Shown here: positions 16,866 to 25,643 of the stretch, piece by piece
Position numbering within the stretch: the first letter of the stretch is position 1
Layout of the letters: each line of letters opens with the position of its first letter
Assembly (NCBI RefSeq): GCF_012584455.1
Contig: NZ_JABAEB010000003.1
Coordinates: 125,641 to 189,640, forward strand
Direction: 5' to 3'
Length of the DNA: 64,000 nucleotides
Source: Shewanella oncorhynchi
Lineage (GTDB): Bacteria > Pseudomonadota > Gammaproteobacteria > Enterobacterales > Shewanellaceae
The notes under the pieces: model-generated
Databases searched by the model: none
What the model saw: the letters and a program-made list of their open reading frames with translations, nothing else
What the model was told of the DNA's origin: nothing
Made by a program: the position numbers and the translations under genes

Positions 16866-17270
16866 TTAATTGTCGTATTCTTGATTTTTTGGATAAGGCA
16901 TTTTTAATTGGCCCCAACGAATCACAATCACGGTTGCCGCTAAAATTAGCGTCGATAATGATATTGCTGCGATACGCCAGTCTTCCATGCTCTTCATATC
17001 TAAGATTAGGTAACGGGCCAAGGCGACAATCGCAATATAAAGCGGCATACGTACTGGTAACTTACCGGATTCATAGTAGTTAGCCACCATGGCTAACACT
17101 TCTAAGAAAATAAATAACAAGAGTAAATCGGCCAGTGCGACCATACGTACAGAGATGATATGCACAATTTCTTGGCCTATTGCGACAACGGTGGCAATGG
17201 CAATAATAAATAGGACTAAGTGTTCAACGGCTTTGAGGCTTTTAGAACCATATTGATGATAAAAAGGCAT
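16866..17270 (-). CDS. psiE: PsiE family phosphate-starvation-inducible membrane protein
   Basis: 134 residues with four predicted transmembrane helices. The family pattern covers residues ~12-125: VEHLVLFIIAIATVVAIGQE, ADLLLLFIFLEVLAMVANYY, and PVRMPLYIAIVALARYLILD. E. coli PsiE is 136 residues and induced by phosphate starvation and cAMP-CRP; its function is unknown. The ATG has GGGAAT 7 bases upstream. No Pho box was recognised upstream. Confidence 0.88.
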   Translation of the reverse strand: MPFYHQYGSKSLKAVEHLVLFIIAIATVVAIGQEIVHIISVRMVALADLLLLFIFLEVLAMVANYYESGKLPVRMPLYIAIVALARYLILDMKSMEDWRIAAISLSTLILAATVIVIRWGQLKMPYPKNQEYDN

Positions 17271-17527
17271 GGATATTCCCTACTTGATGTTTTTATAAAT
17301 AGTAACAGCAAAAATCTGTTTTTAGGGAAAAGCTAGGTGCCGCTGTGTGATTTAATTCACAGATATGTACGATCTTAAATTCGGCGCAAAGTGGAGTTAA
17401 CGTGCTTGTATGTAGAAGGTGATTTATATGATGAACAAAAGGGAAGCGAGAGCGAATGTGTTAATCCGCTTATGCTGTTACCTCGACTCAATCGTTGTAC
17501 CAACATAAGCAGTTTGAATATAAAAGA

Positions 17528-18037
17528 TTATTTATTCTTGCGTTTCTGCCACTTAAACATAATTGAATATTTCCACAGATTATTAATCAGCAAATAACCG
17601 ACAGCGGAAAAAACCACTCCTAGCACGAGACACCCGAGTAAGAATGCCGGACCTATGGTCGCAAGCGATGCTTCAATCCATTGCCAACTTGCTTCGAAGG
17701 CAAAATCTTGCGGAGCATGGCCGAGTATTTTAGCACCGAGCAAATACGCCCCATAAAACATCACTGGCATAGTTAAGGGATTGGTTATCCATACTAATGC
17801 AACTGAAACGGGAATATTAACGTTAAATAGAATGGCAAAAGCCGCTGCAACAACCATCTGAAATGGCATGGGGATCCAAGCGACAAATAACCCTACGGCA
17901 AATGCGCCTGGGGCGGATTTTCGATTAAGTGCCCATAGATTGGGATTATGTAACAAGCGTCCGAACATGCGTAAGTGTTTATGCTCACGCAAGGTTTCAG
18001 GCTTAGGCATAAATCTTTTAATTAATTTTTTTGGCAT
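17528..18037 (-). CDS. DUF2062 domain membrane protein
   Basis: 169 residues. A basic N-terminus (MPKKLIKRFMPKPETLREHK) is followed by a DUF2062 domain (~45-165) with three hydrophobic stretches: PGAFAVGLFVAWIPMPFQMV, ALVWITNPLTMPVMFYGAYL, and FLLGCLVLGVVFSAVGYLLI. The function of the family is unknown. It is divergent from comEC with only 32 bp between start codons, so the two promoters must overlap. Confidence 0.88.
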   Translation of the reverse strand: MPKKLIKRFMPKPETLREHKHLRMFGRLLHNPNLWALNRKSAPGAFAVGLFVAWIPMPFQMVVAAAFAILFNVNIPVSVALVWITNPLTMPVMFYGAYLLGAKILGHAPQDFAFEASWQWIEASLATIGPAFLLGCLVLGVVFSAVGYLLINNLWKYSIMFKWQKRKNK

Positions 18038-18069
18038 ATGCTGAAATTGCTGTCTTAACTTAATTCACT

Positions 18070-20388
18070 ATGAATCGATTCATGTTTGGCTTTAGTGCCA
18101 TCTTATTATCAGCGATGTTATGGCCTTCGCTGCCGCCAGTCAGTTACATACCCTACCTTGTTGTTGGGGCGTTAATCTTACACCGAAAAATCCCTGTCTG
18201 TGCAGGTGGGCTCTTTGCGGTAGCATGGCTAACTGGTTTTTGCTTAGGATTATCTAGGCAGGATTTGCCAGTGTTACAACAACCTATACAGGTAAGGGGC
18301 GAAATCATATCACTAGTTAGTCGAAACAGCGACTGGCTAAGTTTGGATATATCGCTCATTAAACCAAATTTAATCTTAGGGCCAAACGCAAAATTGCGAC
18401 TCACGTGGAAAGATCCGCCAGAAGTCGATGTGGGTCAGGTTTGGCTGTTTACGTTGACACCTAAGAGCATTGCTAGCGTGCTAAATCAAGGCGGCTACAA
18501 CGAACAAAAACAATTAATCAGTCAACATGTGGTCGGTAAAGGACGAGTGATTGAGGCGCAGTTACTTGCGGTTTCGCCTTCATTGCGTAATGACCTCATA
18601 AGCGCATTGACACCTGAATTAGCCTCTTTACCTCAAGGTGACATTTTACTCGCTTTGCTTTTGGGGGATAAGCATTTGATCTCAAAAGCTCGTTGGCAAG
18701 CACTAAGGCAGACTGGCACTGGCCATTTAGTGGCGATTTCCGGTTTGCACCTCTCCGTCGTCGCGGCATGGGTATACGCTTGCCTTTTGTTTGGATTGAG
18801 TCGTTTTGTGTCACATCAGAGTCGACGGAATATGACTTTTGCGTTAGTCGCGGCAGGTATAGGCGCCGCATTTTATGCTTATCTTGCAGGCTTTGGTGTG
18901 TCGACTCAGCGTGCACTCGTGATGATTTTACTGTTAATGCTACTGAGTTTATTAAAGCGATTTTCTACTGCGTGGGAGCGCTTGCTGTTTGCATTGTTTG
19001 TCGTATTGTTACTCGACCCGCTTGCTTGTTTAAGTGCGGGATTTTGGCTGTCGTTTTGTGCTTTAGGGGTGATTTTATATACCTTAGTCATCCAGCCCAA
19101 AGAGTTTACGGCTGTGTCGACTCGAAGGACGCGTGTAGGCGCGGGGCTTTTACAATTTTGGGCCATCCAGTGGCGCTTGAGCCTTGGGCTTGGATTACTG
19201 CAAGGAGCACTCTTTGGTGGTGTGAGTTTACACAGCTTGTGGATGAATATCCTAGCTGTGCCATGGTTTAGTTTTGTTGTTATCCCATTAGCTATGGCGG
19301 GATTTATATGCTGGTGGGTTGGTACTGCGTTTGGGTTCTCTTGGTTGGGACTGCTTCGCCTAAGTGATTGGAGTTTATCACCCTATGCGCAGTTGCTAGA
19401 CATAAGCCAGCAATTGCCAGCCCACTGGTTAGCGCTTTCAGATACGATATTAGCCTTGGGGTTATCCGCGCTCATCGGTGGTGTGTTATGGCGCTATGTG
19501 CCTAAAAATAAAAATTATACTTCTTGGTTAAGCCTGCTGAGTTTACTGTTTATTCCCGTTTTGCTTTTCTGTATTACGCTGTGGTCACCTGTCCAAAATA
19601 ATCGATGGGCTATGCATTTACTGGATGTGGGCCAAGGTTTAGCTGTGGTTATTGAAAAGGATGGTAGAGGGCTGGTTTACGACACTGGTGCCGCCTTTGG
19701 TGATGACTTCAGTTATGCGGAACGGGTGATATTGCCTTTCCTAAAAGCCAAAGGCATTCAAGAGATTGATTATATTGTTATCAGCCATAGCGATAACGAT
19801 CATGCAGGTGGTGCCCCTGTTTTGATTGAGGCTTACCCTAAGGCTTTAGTGATCACAGATGTGGCTGGTTTTAGCGGCCAAGATTGCCGCCCAAGGCAGA
19901 TTCAATGGCAAGGGCTGAGCTTGAATTTGCTTTCTCCGCCTCAAGCGTTAGCGGGTAATAATGGTTCCTGTGTTATACGCATTGATGATGACAGGCAGAG
20001 TCTACTGCTTACGGGTGATATCGAAAAGCAAATCGAAACTTCGCTATTAAGTCGTGCCCTAAGTGGTGAGTATGAGTTACAAAGTGAAGTGCTCGTTGCG
20101 CCTCACCACGGCAGTAAAACCTCGTCAACTGAAGCCTTTATTGATGCTGTTGCCCCCAAGTTAGTCTTGTTTCCTGCTGGTTTTGCTAATCGCTGGGGGT
20201 TTCCAAAATCCACAGTGGTTGAACGGTATCAGCAACGGGAGATTATGGGCCTAACTACAGGTATAGAAGGGCAGATTAGTGTGATTTTTCAGCAGTCTGA
20301 GCGAGAGGTTAAGACCTATCGTGGTGATTTAGCGCCATTTTGGTACAACTCTCTGTTTAGATTTGGTGACTTGATTAATCCAGAGTAG
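18070..20388 (+). CDS. comEC: DNA internalisation-related competence protein ComEC/Rec2
   Basis: 772 residues forming the inner-membrane channel for uptake of transforming single-stranded DNA. N-terminal membrane segments and a DUF4131 region come first, then the Competence domain (~185-455; LVAISGLHLSVVAAWVY). The C-terminal metallo-beta-lactamase-like domain (~515-745) contains DVGQGLAVVIEKDGRGLVYD, SHSDNDHAGG and the later APHHGSK. Length is normal for Gammaproteobacteria. Start ATG 18070 gives a hydrophobic N-terminus. It is followed 32 bp later by msbA. Confidence 0.93.
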   Translation: MNRFMFGFSAILLSAMLWPSLPPVSYIPYLVVGALILHRKIPVCAGGLFAVAWLTGFCLGLSRQDLPVLQQPIQVRGEIISLVSRNSDWLSLDISLIKPNLILGPNAKLRLTWKDPPEVDVGQVWLFTLTPKSIASVLNQGGYNEQKQLISQHVVGKGRVIEAQLLAVSPSLRNDLISALTPELASLPQGDILLALLLGDKHLISKARWQALRQTGTGHLVAISGLHLSVVAAWVYACLLFGLSRFVSHQSRRNMTFALVAAGIGAAFYAYLAGFGVSTQRALVMILLLMLLSLLKRFSTAWERLLFALFVVLLLDPLACLSAGFWLSFCALGVILYTLVIQPKEFTAVSTRRTRVGAGLLQFWAIQWRLSLGLGLLQGALFGGVSLHSLWMNILAVPWFSFVVIPLAMAGFICWWVGTAFGFSWLGLLRLSDWSLSPYAQLLDISQQLPAHWLALSDTILALGLSALIGGVLWRYVPKNKNYTSWLSLLSLLFIPVLLFCITLWSPVQNNRWAMHLLDVGQGLAVVIEKDGRGLVYDTGAAFGDDFSYAERVILPFLKAKGIQEIDYIVISHSDNDHAGGAPVLIEAYPKALVITDVAGFSGQDCRPRQIQWQGLSLNLLSPPQALAGNNGSCVIRIDDDRQSLLLTGDIEKQIETSLLSRALSGEYELQSEVLVAPHHGSKTSSTEAFIDAVAPKLVLFPAGFANRWGFPKSTVVERYQQREIMGLTTGIEGQISVIFQQSEREVKTYRGDLAPFWYNSLFRFGDLINPE

Positions 20389-20420
20389 AATGCCTACTTT
20401 GCCATAATTTAGTGTTATCA

Positions 20421-22229
20421 ATGACAACATCTCCTAAAGACGAAATGTGGACAGTTTTCAAACGATTACTGGGCTATATAAAACAGATGAAAGGCATGTT
20501 TATGCTTTCAGTTGCGGGATTAATTATTTATGGTCTCGTCGATGCCGCCTTTATCGCTTTCATCGGCCCCTTTATTGATAAGGGTTTCTCCGGCGGCGCC
20601 CCTGCTGCGGTGACCAACGGCATAGCATTGCCAACCAGTGAAGGTTTCCACGCAAACAACGACGTGCTTATGATGGCGCCGCTTGTGGTTATCGTTATGT
20701 TTTCCCTACGTGGCTTTGCTAACTTTGTTTCGACTTACGGCATTTCATATATGAGTGCACGTTTGATCATGGACATGCGTCAGCAAGTGTTTGAGCATTA
20801 TCTGAGCCTGCCTGTCAGTTATATGGATAAGGAAAATACCGGTAACTTGATCTCAAAAGTGACTTTTGATACTGAGCAAATCGCTCGAGCATCGGGAAGT
20901 GCTTTGATTTCCATCGTCCGCGATAGTGTGACTGTGTTTGGTATGCTGGTGCTGATGTTCTATAACTCTTGGAAACTATCCCTCTGTATTCTTGTGATTG
21001 GTCCTATCATGGGCATGGTCATTGCGGTGGTTAGTCGTCGTTTCCGCAAGGTCTCTAAGCAAATTCAAACAGCCATGGGCGGGGTGAGTGCGACTACGGA
21101 GCAAATGATTAAAGGCCATAAAAACGTATTGGCCTTTGGTGGACAGGAAACCGAAGCCACCCGTTTTGCTAAAGTGAACGATCAAAACCGCCATCAAAAT
21201 ATGAAGTTAGCTGTGGCACAAGCCATTAGTCAGCCTCTGATCATGATTATTGGCTCATTCGCCTTAGCCTTTGTACTTTATGCGGCAAGCTTAGACAGCA
21301 TGAAAGCCGATCTTACCGCGGGTACCTTCGCGACGATTCTTGGTGCCATGATGGCCATGTTACAGCCAATCAAAAACTTAACCCGAGTGAATGCCGAATT
21401 TCAACGGGGTATTGCGGCTTGTACCACAGTGTTTGAATTACTGGATACACTGCCAGAGTCCGATACGGGAACTTATACTGTCGAGCGTGCTAAGGGTCAT
21501 CTACGTTTTGATAATGTGTGTTTTACCTATGACAGCCAAGATCGTCGTGCACTTGAGAATGTCGATTTTGAAGTCAAACCTGGGCAAACCTTAGCCTTAG
21601 TTGGACGTTCTGGCTCAGGTAAGTCGACTATTGCGAGTTTAGTGACCCGTTTTTATACCGGCCTTGAATCCGGCGATATTCTGCTTGATGACGTCAGCAT
21701 CTACGATTACTCGCTAAAATCGCTGCGCAATCAAGTGGCACTGGTATCGCAACAGGTGACCTTATTCAACGATACGATTGCCAACAACATCGCCTACGCC
21801 TATCCCGGTGAGGCGACTCGTGAGCAGATCATTGAAGCTGCGACCTTGGCCTATGCGATGGAGTTTATTGATCAGCTGCCCCAAGGCCTTGATACCCAAG
21901 TGGGTGAGAATGGTGTGTTATTGTCCGGGGGGCAAAGACAGCGGATTGCGATTGCGCGCGCTATGTTGCGTGATGCGCCTGTGTTGATCCTCGATGAAGC
22001 GACCTCCGCACTGGATACTGAGTCAGAAAAAGCCATTCAAAAAGGGTTAGATAACCTCAGACAAAACCGCACATCTGTAGTGATTGCCCACAGGTTGTCG
22101 ACCATCGAGAGTGCCGATCAGATTTTAGTAGTCGATCAGGGGCGGATTGTCGAGCGCGGGACGCACCAATCACTATTGGAATTAGATGGCATGTACGCCA
22201 AATTATACCAAATGCAATTTGGTAGTTAG
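20421..22229 (+). CDS. msbA: Lipid A export ATP-binding/permease protein MsbA
   Basis: 602 residues; start ATG 20421 rather than the in-frame GTG three codons earlier. Half-transporter ABC exporter that flips lipid A-core across the inner membrane. The six-helix membrane domain covers ~25-325. The nucleotide-binding domain follows with Walker A GRSGSGKST, Q-loop VSQQVTLFND, signature LLSGGQRQR and Walker B VLILDEATSALD. Its stop codon touches the lpxK start, as in the conserved msbA-lpxK operon. Confidence 0.97.
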   Translation: MTTSPKDEMWTVFKRLLGYIKQMKGMFMLSVAGLIIYGLVDAAFIAFIGPFIDKGFSGGAPAAVTNGIALPTSEGFHANNDVLMMAPLVVIVMFSLRGFANFVSTYGISYMSARLIMDMRQQVFEHYLSLPVSYMDKENTGNLISKVTFDTEQIARASGSALISIVRDSVTVFGMLVLMFYNSWKLSLCILVIGPIMGMVIAVVSRRFRKVSKQIQTAMGGVSATTEQMIKGHKNVLAFGGQETEATRFAKVNDQNRHQNMKLAVAQAISQPLIMIIGSFALAFVLYAASLDSMKADLTAGTFATILGAMMAMLQPIKNLTRVNAEFQRGIAACTTVFELLDTLPESDTGTYTVERAKGHLRFDNVCFTYDSQDRRALENVDFEVKPGQTLALVGRSGSGKSTIASLVTRFYTGLESGDILLDDVSIYDYSLKSLRNQVALVSQQVTLFNDTIANNIAYAYPGEATREQIIEAATLAYAMEFIDQLPQGLDTQVGENGVLLSGGQRQRIAIARAMLRDAPVLILDEATSALDTESEKAIQKGLDNLRQNRTSVVIAHRLSTIESADQILVVDQGRIVERGTHQSLLELDGMYAKLYQMQFGS

Positions 22230-23249
22230 ATGCAGGCCTTAGTGAATAAAATCTGGTATCAGGGCCATCCACTGCGATGGCTCTTGTTACCGTTATCTGG
22301 CTTATTCGCGGTTATCACTTATGTGCGCCGCGCTTTGTTTCACCTAGGGATGAAATCACAAACTGTAATGCCTGTACCTGTCATCGTCGTCGGTAATATT
22401 ACCGTCGGTGGCAGCGGTAAGACGCCAACTGTGATTTATCTGATTGAATTACTGCGCCAACATGGATTTCACCCCGGTGTGATCAGTCGTGGTTACGGTG
22501 TTGATATTCAAGGCGTTAAATCGGTTTGCTTAGGTGCAAGTGCGGCAGAGGTGGGTGATGAACCTGCCATGATAGTGGCGCGTACTCAAGTGCCCATGGT
22601 GGTTGGCGCTAAACGGGTCGATGCGGCTAATGCGCTTATTGCTGAGTTTGGTGTCGATGTCATCATCTGTGACGATGGCCTACAGCATTATGCTCTGGCA
22701 CGCGATATTGAGCTGGTGGTGATTGATGGTCAGCGCGGTTTAGGTAATGGCTTGCTATTGCCAGCAGGTCCATTGCGTGAAGGCGCGTGGCGTCTCGATA
22801 CCGTGGATTTTATCGTCAGTAATGGCGGCCCAGCGGCAAAAGGGCAGTTCGAAATGCAACTGACACCTACGGCAGTGAAACCTGTTAAATGTGATGCGAT
22901 GTCTGGTGAATATACTTTCGATAAGTCTCAGCCGCTCGTTGCGATGGCGGGCATAGGTAATCCAGCGCGTTTCTTTGAATCGTTACGCGCACAAGGCTAT
23001 CAACTGGCCTTCTGCCATGGTTTTGATGACCATCAGGCCTACGATAAAACCCAGTTAGGTGATTTAGCCCAAGGTTTGCCACTGTTGATGACAGAAAAAG
23101 ATGCGGTTAAATGTCGCGATTTTGCACAAGAAAACTGGTGGTATTTGGCGGTCGATGCCAAGCTATCCCCACAATTTGATGAACAGCTGCTCGCACGTCT
23201 TCGCGAGGTGGCTGCAGCTAAACAAGGAAACTTCCATGGCATTCGATAA
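22230..23249 (+). CDS. lpxK: Tetraacyldisaccharide 4'-kinase LpxK
   Basis: 339 residues. LpxK phosphorylates the disaccharide precursor at the 4' position to form lipid IVA at the inner membrane. An N-terminal membrane-anchoring helix ([20 protein letters not shown]) is followed by the P-loop [11 protein letters not shown] (~55-66) and a conserved acidic motif CDDGLQHY. It starts immediately after the msbA stop and overlaps the following trm112/ycaR gene by 14 bases. Confidence 0.96.
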   Translation: MQALVNKIWYQGHPLRWLLLPLSGLFAVITYVRRALFHLGMKSQTVMPVPVIVVGNITVGGSGKTPTVIYLIELLRQHGFHPGVISRGYGVDIQGVKSVCLGASAAEVGDEPAMIVARTQVPMVVGAKRVDAANALIAEFGVDVIICDDGLQHYALARDIELVVIDGQRGLGNGLLLPAGPLREGAWRLDTVDFIVSNGGPAAKGQFEMQLTPTAVKPVKCDAMSGEYTFDKSQPLVAMAGIGNPARFFESLRAQGYQLAFCHGFDDHQAYDKTQLGDLAQGLPLLMTEKDAVKCRDFAQENWWYLAVDAKLSPQFDEQLLARLREVAAAKQGNFHGIR

Positions 23250-23415
23250 AAAATTGTTAGATATAGTGGCTTGCCCTGTGTGTAAGGGAAAACTTGAGTA
23301 CGATAAAACGACGCAGCAGTTGATTTGTAAAGCAGATAAGCTTGCTTATCCGATCACTGAAGGTATCCCTGTGTTATTGGAAAATCGTGCTGTGCCACTG
23401 ACCGAATCAGTTTAG
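23236..23415 (+). CDS. ycaR: Trm112 family protein (YcaR-like)
   Basis: 59 residues from ATG 23236 (AAGGAAA upstream): [20 protein letters not shown], a central [12 protein letters not shown], and [10 protein letters not shown]. The CPVC pair and later Cys recall the zinc-binding Trm112 fold, a small activator of methyltransferases. It overlaps the lpxK 3' end, so the two are probably translationally coupled. In E. coli ycaR is followed by kdsB; here kdsB is absent and a terminator follows. Shewanella uses 8-amino-Kdo with its kdn genes elsewhere, which may explain this. Confidence 0.9.
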   Translation: MAFDKKLLDIVACPVCKGKLEYDKTTQQLICKADKLAYPITEGIPVLLENRAVPLTESV

Positions 23416-23425
23416 TGTGACGTGA

Positions 23426-23463
23426 ATGCGCGTATTGTCTCATACGCGCATGCTTGTTTTTTA
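23426..23463 (+). terminator. Rho-independent terminator of the comEC-msbA-lpxK-ycaR run
   Basis: ATGCGCGTAT (23426-23435) and ATACGCGCAT (23442-23451) form a perfect 10-bp stem with a 6-base loop, followed by GCTTGTTTTTTATT. It lies 10 bp after the ycaR stop. Confidence 0.88.
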
Positions 23464-23552
23464 TTCTGCTTATTATCGTTTTAGCTATTTTTAGCCGATT
23501 TAAGTTTTTTGTATTGGTAACTGTGCACGTTTCTTCATTACTTTGAGTTTAG

Positions 23553-24014
23553 TTAATAGCTCATAAATTTTTGTTTATCAGCATTGGTTGCCCCCTCTTG
23601 GCACTCACCGCGGATTTCTCCTCGACCAGGCTCGATAATTCGGCTTAATTCAATATAACCTTCGCGGCAATAACCCGTCATTTCAAGGGTTTTGATTAAA
23701 CCCAAATCAACCTGTCTCCCCCAAATTTCTAATGAGTCCTGTAGATCTTGCATCGCGCGACGTTGCTCACGGGGATCTTGCATATTACGTATGCGTGCCT
23801 CGTGTGGAAAAGGGTGCTCTGTATCATTCATTGTCGACTTTTCATCGACCAGACGCGCTTTGTAGCTGAAGAGTTTAAGGCCATCGCTTTTAATATCCGT
23901 CGTTAACTTATCCCGTAATTTTCCGGCGAGTTCACTCGGGTCAATTGGCGCACTGCTGCAGGCGATGAGCGAGAAACAACTTAAGATGGCAAGGCTGAGA
24001 TATCGAAACGGCAT
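23553..24014 (-). CDS. Hypothetical lipoprotein
   Basis: About 153 residues. The N-terminus MPFRYLSLAILSCFSLIACSS is a lipoprotein signal with lipobox LIAC, acylated Cys near residue 19. The following residues SSAP do not include Asp at +2, so outer-membrane sorting is expected. The mature domain is charged and mostly helical with Cys pairs (GYCREGY, GECQEG). No family is recognised. Met two codons upstream is an alternative start. Monocistronic, convergent with the lpxK run. Confidence 0.75.
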   Translation of the reverse strand: MPFRYLSLAILSCFSLIACSSAPIDPSELAGKLRDKLTTDIKSDGLKLFSYKARLVDEKSTMNDTEHPFPHEARIRNMQDPREQRRAMQDLQDSLEIWGRQVDLGLIKTLEMTGYCREGYIELSRIIEPGRGEIRGECQEGATNADKQKFMSY

Positions 24015-24145
24015 AATCAAATTTAACTCTTAGTTATTAACTGACAGAAGAATACCTTAATATGGCCCTAAAGTTCATGGATTTATGGCATTCTCATAGG
24101 CCGAGCACGCGCCGATAGGTGTAATGGATTAAGGATGGGCGAGTA

Positions 24146-24835
24146 ATGTGGGCGTTTTGGTCGAATAAATGGGCGCAAATCGAATGGGATATGAGCCTGA
24201 CTCAAGGTATATGCCTTATGTTCTTGGCGTTATGGATCTACGCCATATGGCCAAAAGAAGAGTTAGTGCAGCTCCGGCGGGATAAACATCTCCAATTACG
24301 TTTGTTGCTGACGTTGGTGGGGATCAATGCACTGTGGTCGTTAAATGCCAGTATTCAAACTGGGTTGCATCTGCATTTTCTGGGAATTGTCACTTGCATG
24401 CTGATGTTCGGCTGGCGTCTTGCGACCCTAATGTTGCTGTTGCCTAGCGCTTTTTTTAGTCTTTTTGTATTAAAGCAGCCCGCTGATTTTGGTGCTTTTA
24501 GTTTGTTCGCTATGGCTGCACCGCTGTTTCTGTGTTTTATCCTATATAGTCGCAGTTACCACTTATTTCCTAAACATATTTTTGTATTCATCTTCGTCGG
24601 TGGTTTTATCAATGCGGGCCTCTCAACTGTGTTTCATCAATTGAGTTGGGCGATGTGGTTGTGGTCTGCAGCGGATTACGATTGGAATGTGTTAGTAGAC
24701 GACTACCTGATACTCATCCCTTTGCTGGCATTCCCAGAGGCATTGCTTAATGGCATGGCGGTGACGCTATTGGTGGTGTATCAGCCCCAGTGGTTATTTG
24801 ATTATTCTGACCGTGAATATTTGTGGCGTAAGTAA
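24146..24835 (+). CDS. CbiM-like energy-coupling factor membrane protein
   Basis: 229 residues with six to seven hydrophobic segments. The segment LHLHFLGIVTCMLMFGWRLA and the late FPEALLNGMAVTLLVVYQP resemble the CbiM/NikM substrate-binding family of cobalt and nickel ECF transporters, in a short stand-alone form found in Shewanella and Vibrio. The N-terminal His-rich metal loop of true CbiM is not evident and no ECF ATPase gene is adjacent, so metal transport is doubtful. GTG or ATG starts nearby are possible; ATG 24146 was used. Confidence 0.7.
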   Translation: MWAFWSNKWAQIEWDMSLTQGICLMFLALWIYAIWPKEELVQLRRDKHLQLRLLLTLVGINALWSLNASIQTGLHLHFLGIVTCMLMFGWRLATLMLLLPSAFFSLFVLKQPADFGAFSLFAMAAPLFLCFILYSRSYHLFPKHIFVFIFVGGFINAGLSTVFHQLSWAMWLWSAADYDWNVLVDDYLILIPLLAFPEALLNGMAVTLLVVYQPQWLFDYSDREYLWRK

Positions 24836-24913
24836 ATGCGATAAAACAACGCAATAAAAGAACTGCGCCCGAAACCTCGTCATTCCAACGTAAAGCCCTT
24901 TGTAAGGAGCCCA

Positions 24914-24982
24914 TTGAACAGACGATTGAAAAGGTTATTGGACGCACTTATTTGTATATTTGCGCTGACCGTTGCGCCGTGA
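24914..24982 (+). CDS. Possible 22-residue small hydrophobic protein
   Basis: TTG 24914 is preceded by a perfect AAGGAG five bases upstream and opens a 22-codon frame, MNRRLKRLLDALICIFALTV..., with a basic start and one hydrophobic helix. It follows the CbiM-like gene on the same strand. It could be a small membrane protein or chance; another frame is also open across this stretch. Confidence 0.3.
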   Translation: MNRRLKRLLDALICIFALTVAP

Positions 24983-24983
24983 T

Positions 24984-25340
24984 TTAGGCGAAGCGTTGGT
25001 CTAAGTAGTTAATGATTTCTTTTGATTCATATAACCACTGTACTTGACCGTTTTCTTCAATCCGCAGACAAGGCACTTGCTGTTTGCCGCCTTGAGCGAT
25101 GAGTTCATCTTTATGCGGCGCTTTTTTAGCGTCGTGGGTCACTATGTTGAGTCCTTGGCGACGCATTGCACGGCGGACTTTTACACAAAATGGGCATGCA
25201 GGATATTGATACAGGGCTAATGCTTGAGTTTGAGCATCAATTTTTTGTTGCTCAGCCAGTGGACGTTGGCGCTTCTTAGGGCTAAATACGAAATTTAAAA
25301 ACAGAATAATCCTGCCTAAAATCCAGCGAATGATAAACAT
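24984..25340 (-). CDS. Membrane-anchored glutaredoxin-like protein
   Basis: 118 residues. A hydrophobic N-terminal segment (IIRWILGRIILFLNFVFSP) precedes a glutaredoxin/GST-N fold: ALYQYPACPFCVKVRRAMRR with redox motif CPFC, cis-Pro region QVPCLRI, and C-terminal KEIINYLDQRF. It probably reduces or glutathionylates proteins at the cytoplasmic face of the inner membrane. Single gene. Confidence 0.88.
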   Translation of the reverse strand: MFIIRWILGRIILFLNFVFSPKKRQRPLAEQQKIDAQTQALALYQYPACPFCVKVRRAMRRQGLNIVTHDAKKAPHKDELIAQGGKQQVPCLRIEENGQVQWLYESKEIINYLDQRFA

Positions 25341-25576
25341 GTTATTGACCTTAATGATAATTTTTGTGGAAGAACATTTGTGCGTTATGGCGCCACAGAA
25401 AGTGTGCGGCGAGTCTGGGATCCAGTCGTTTAAAAAATGTGATCTCAGTTGTATAAAGGCCGCAGAGTGTAACCTATGGCACCAAGCACGGCCAACATTT
25501 TAGAGTGAATTAACAGATAGATGATTTGATTGTAGAAGAATGGTTTTTTGATTGGTTATGACGGTTAGCCATAAGG

Positions 25577-25617
25577 TAAAAGCCCGCTAAAGTCGAAATT
25601 TAGCGGGCTTAGTTTTA
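25577..25617. terminator. Bidirectional terminator downstream of the DUF748 gene
   Basis: AAGCCCGCTAAA and TTTAGCGGGCTT form a stem of about 12 bp with a 6- to 7-base loop. T-rich tails follow on both strands (TTTT on minus, AGTTTTATAT on plus). It sits 30-65 bp beyond the DUF748 stop. The rest of the gap 25341-25643 holds no gene that I can see. Confidence 0.85.
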
Positions 25618-25643
25618 TATAAAAAGCAAGTTAATTGGCTAAG

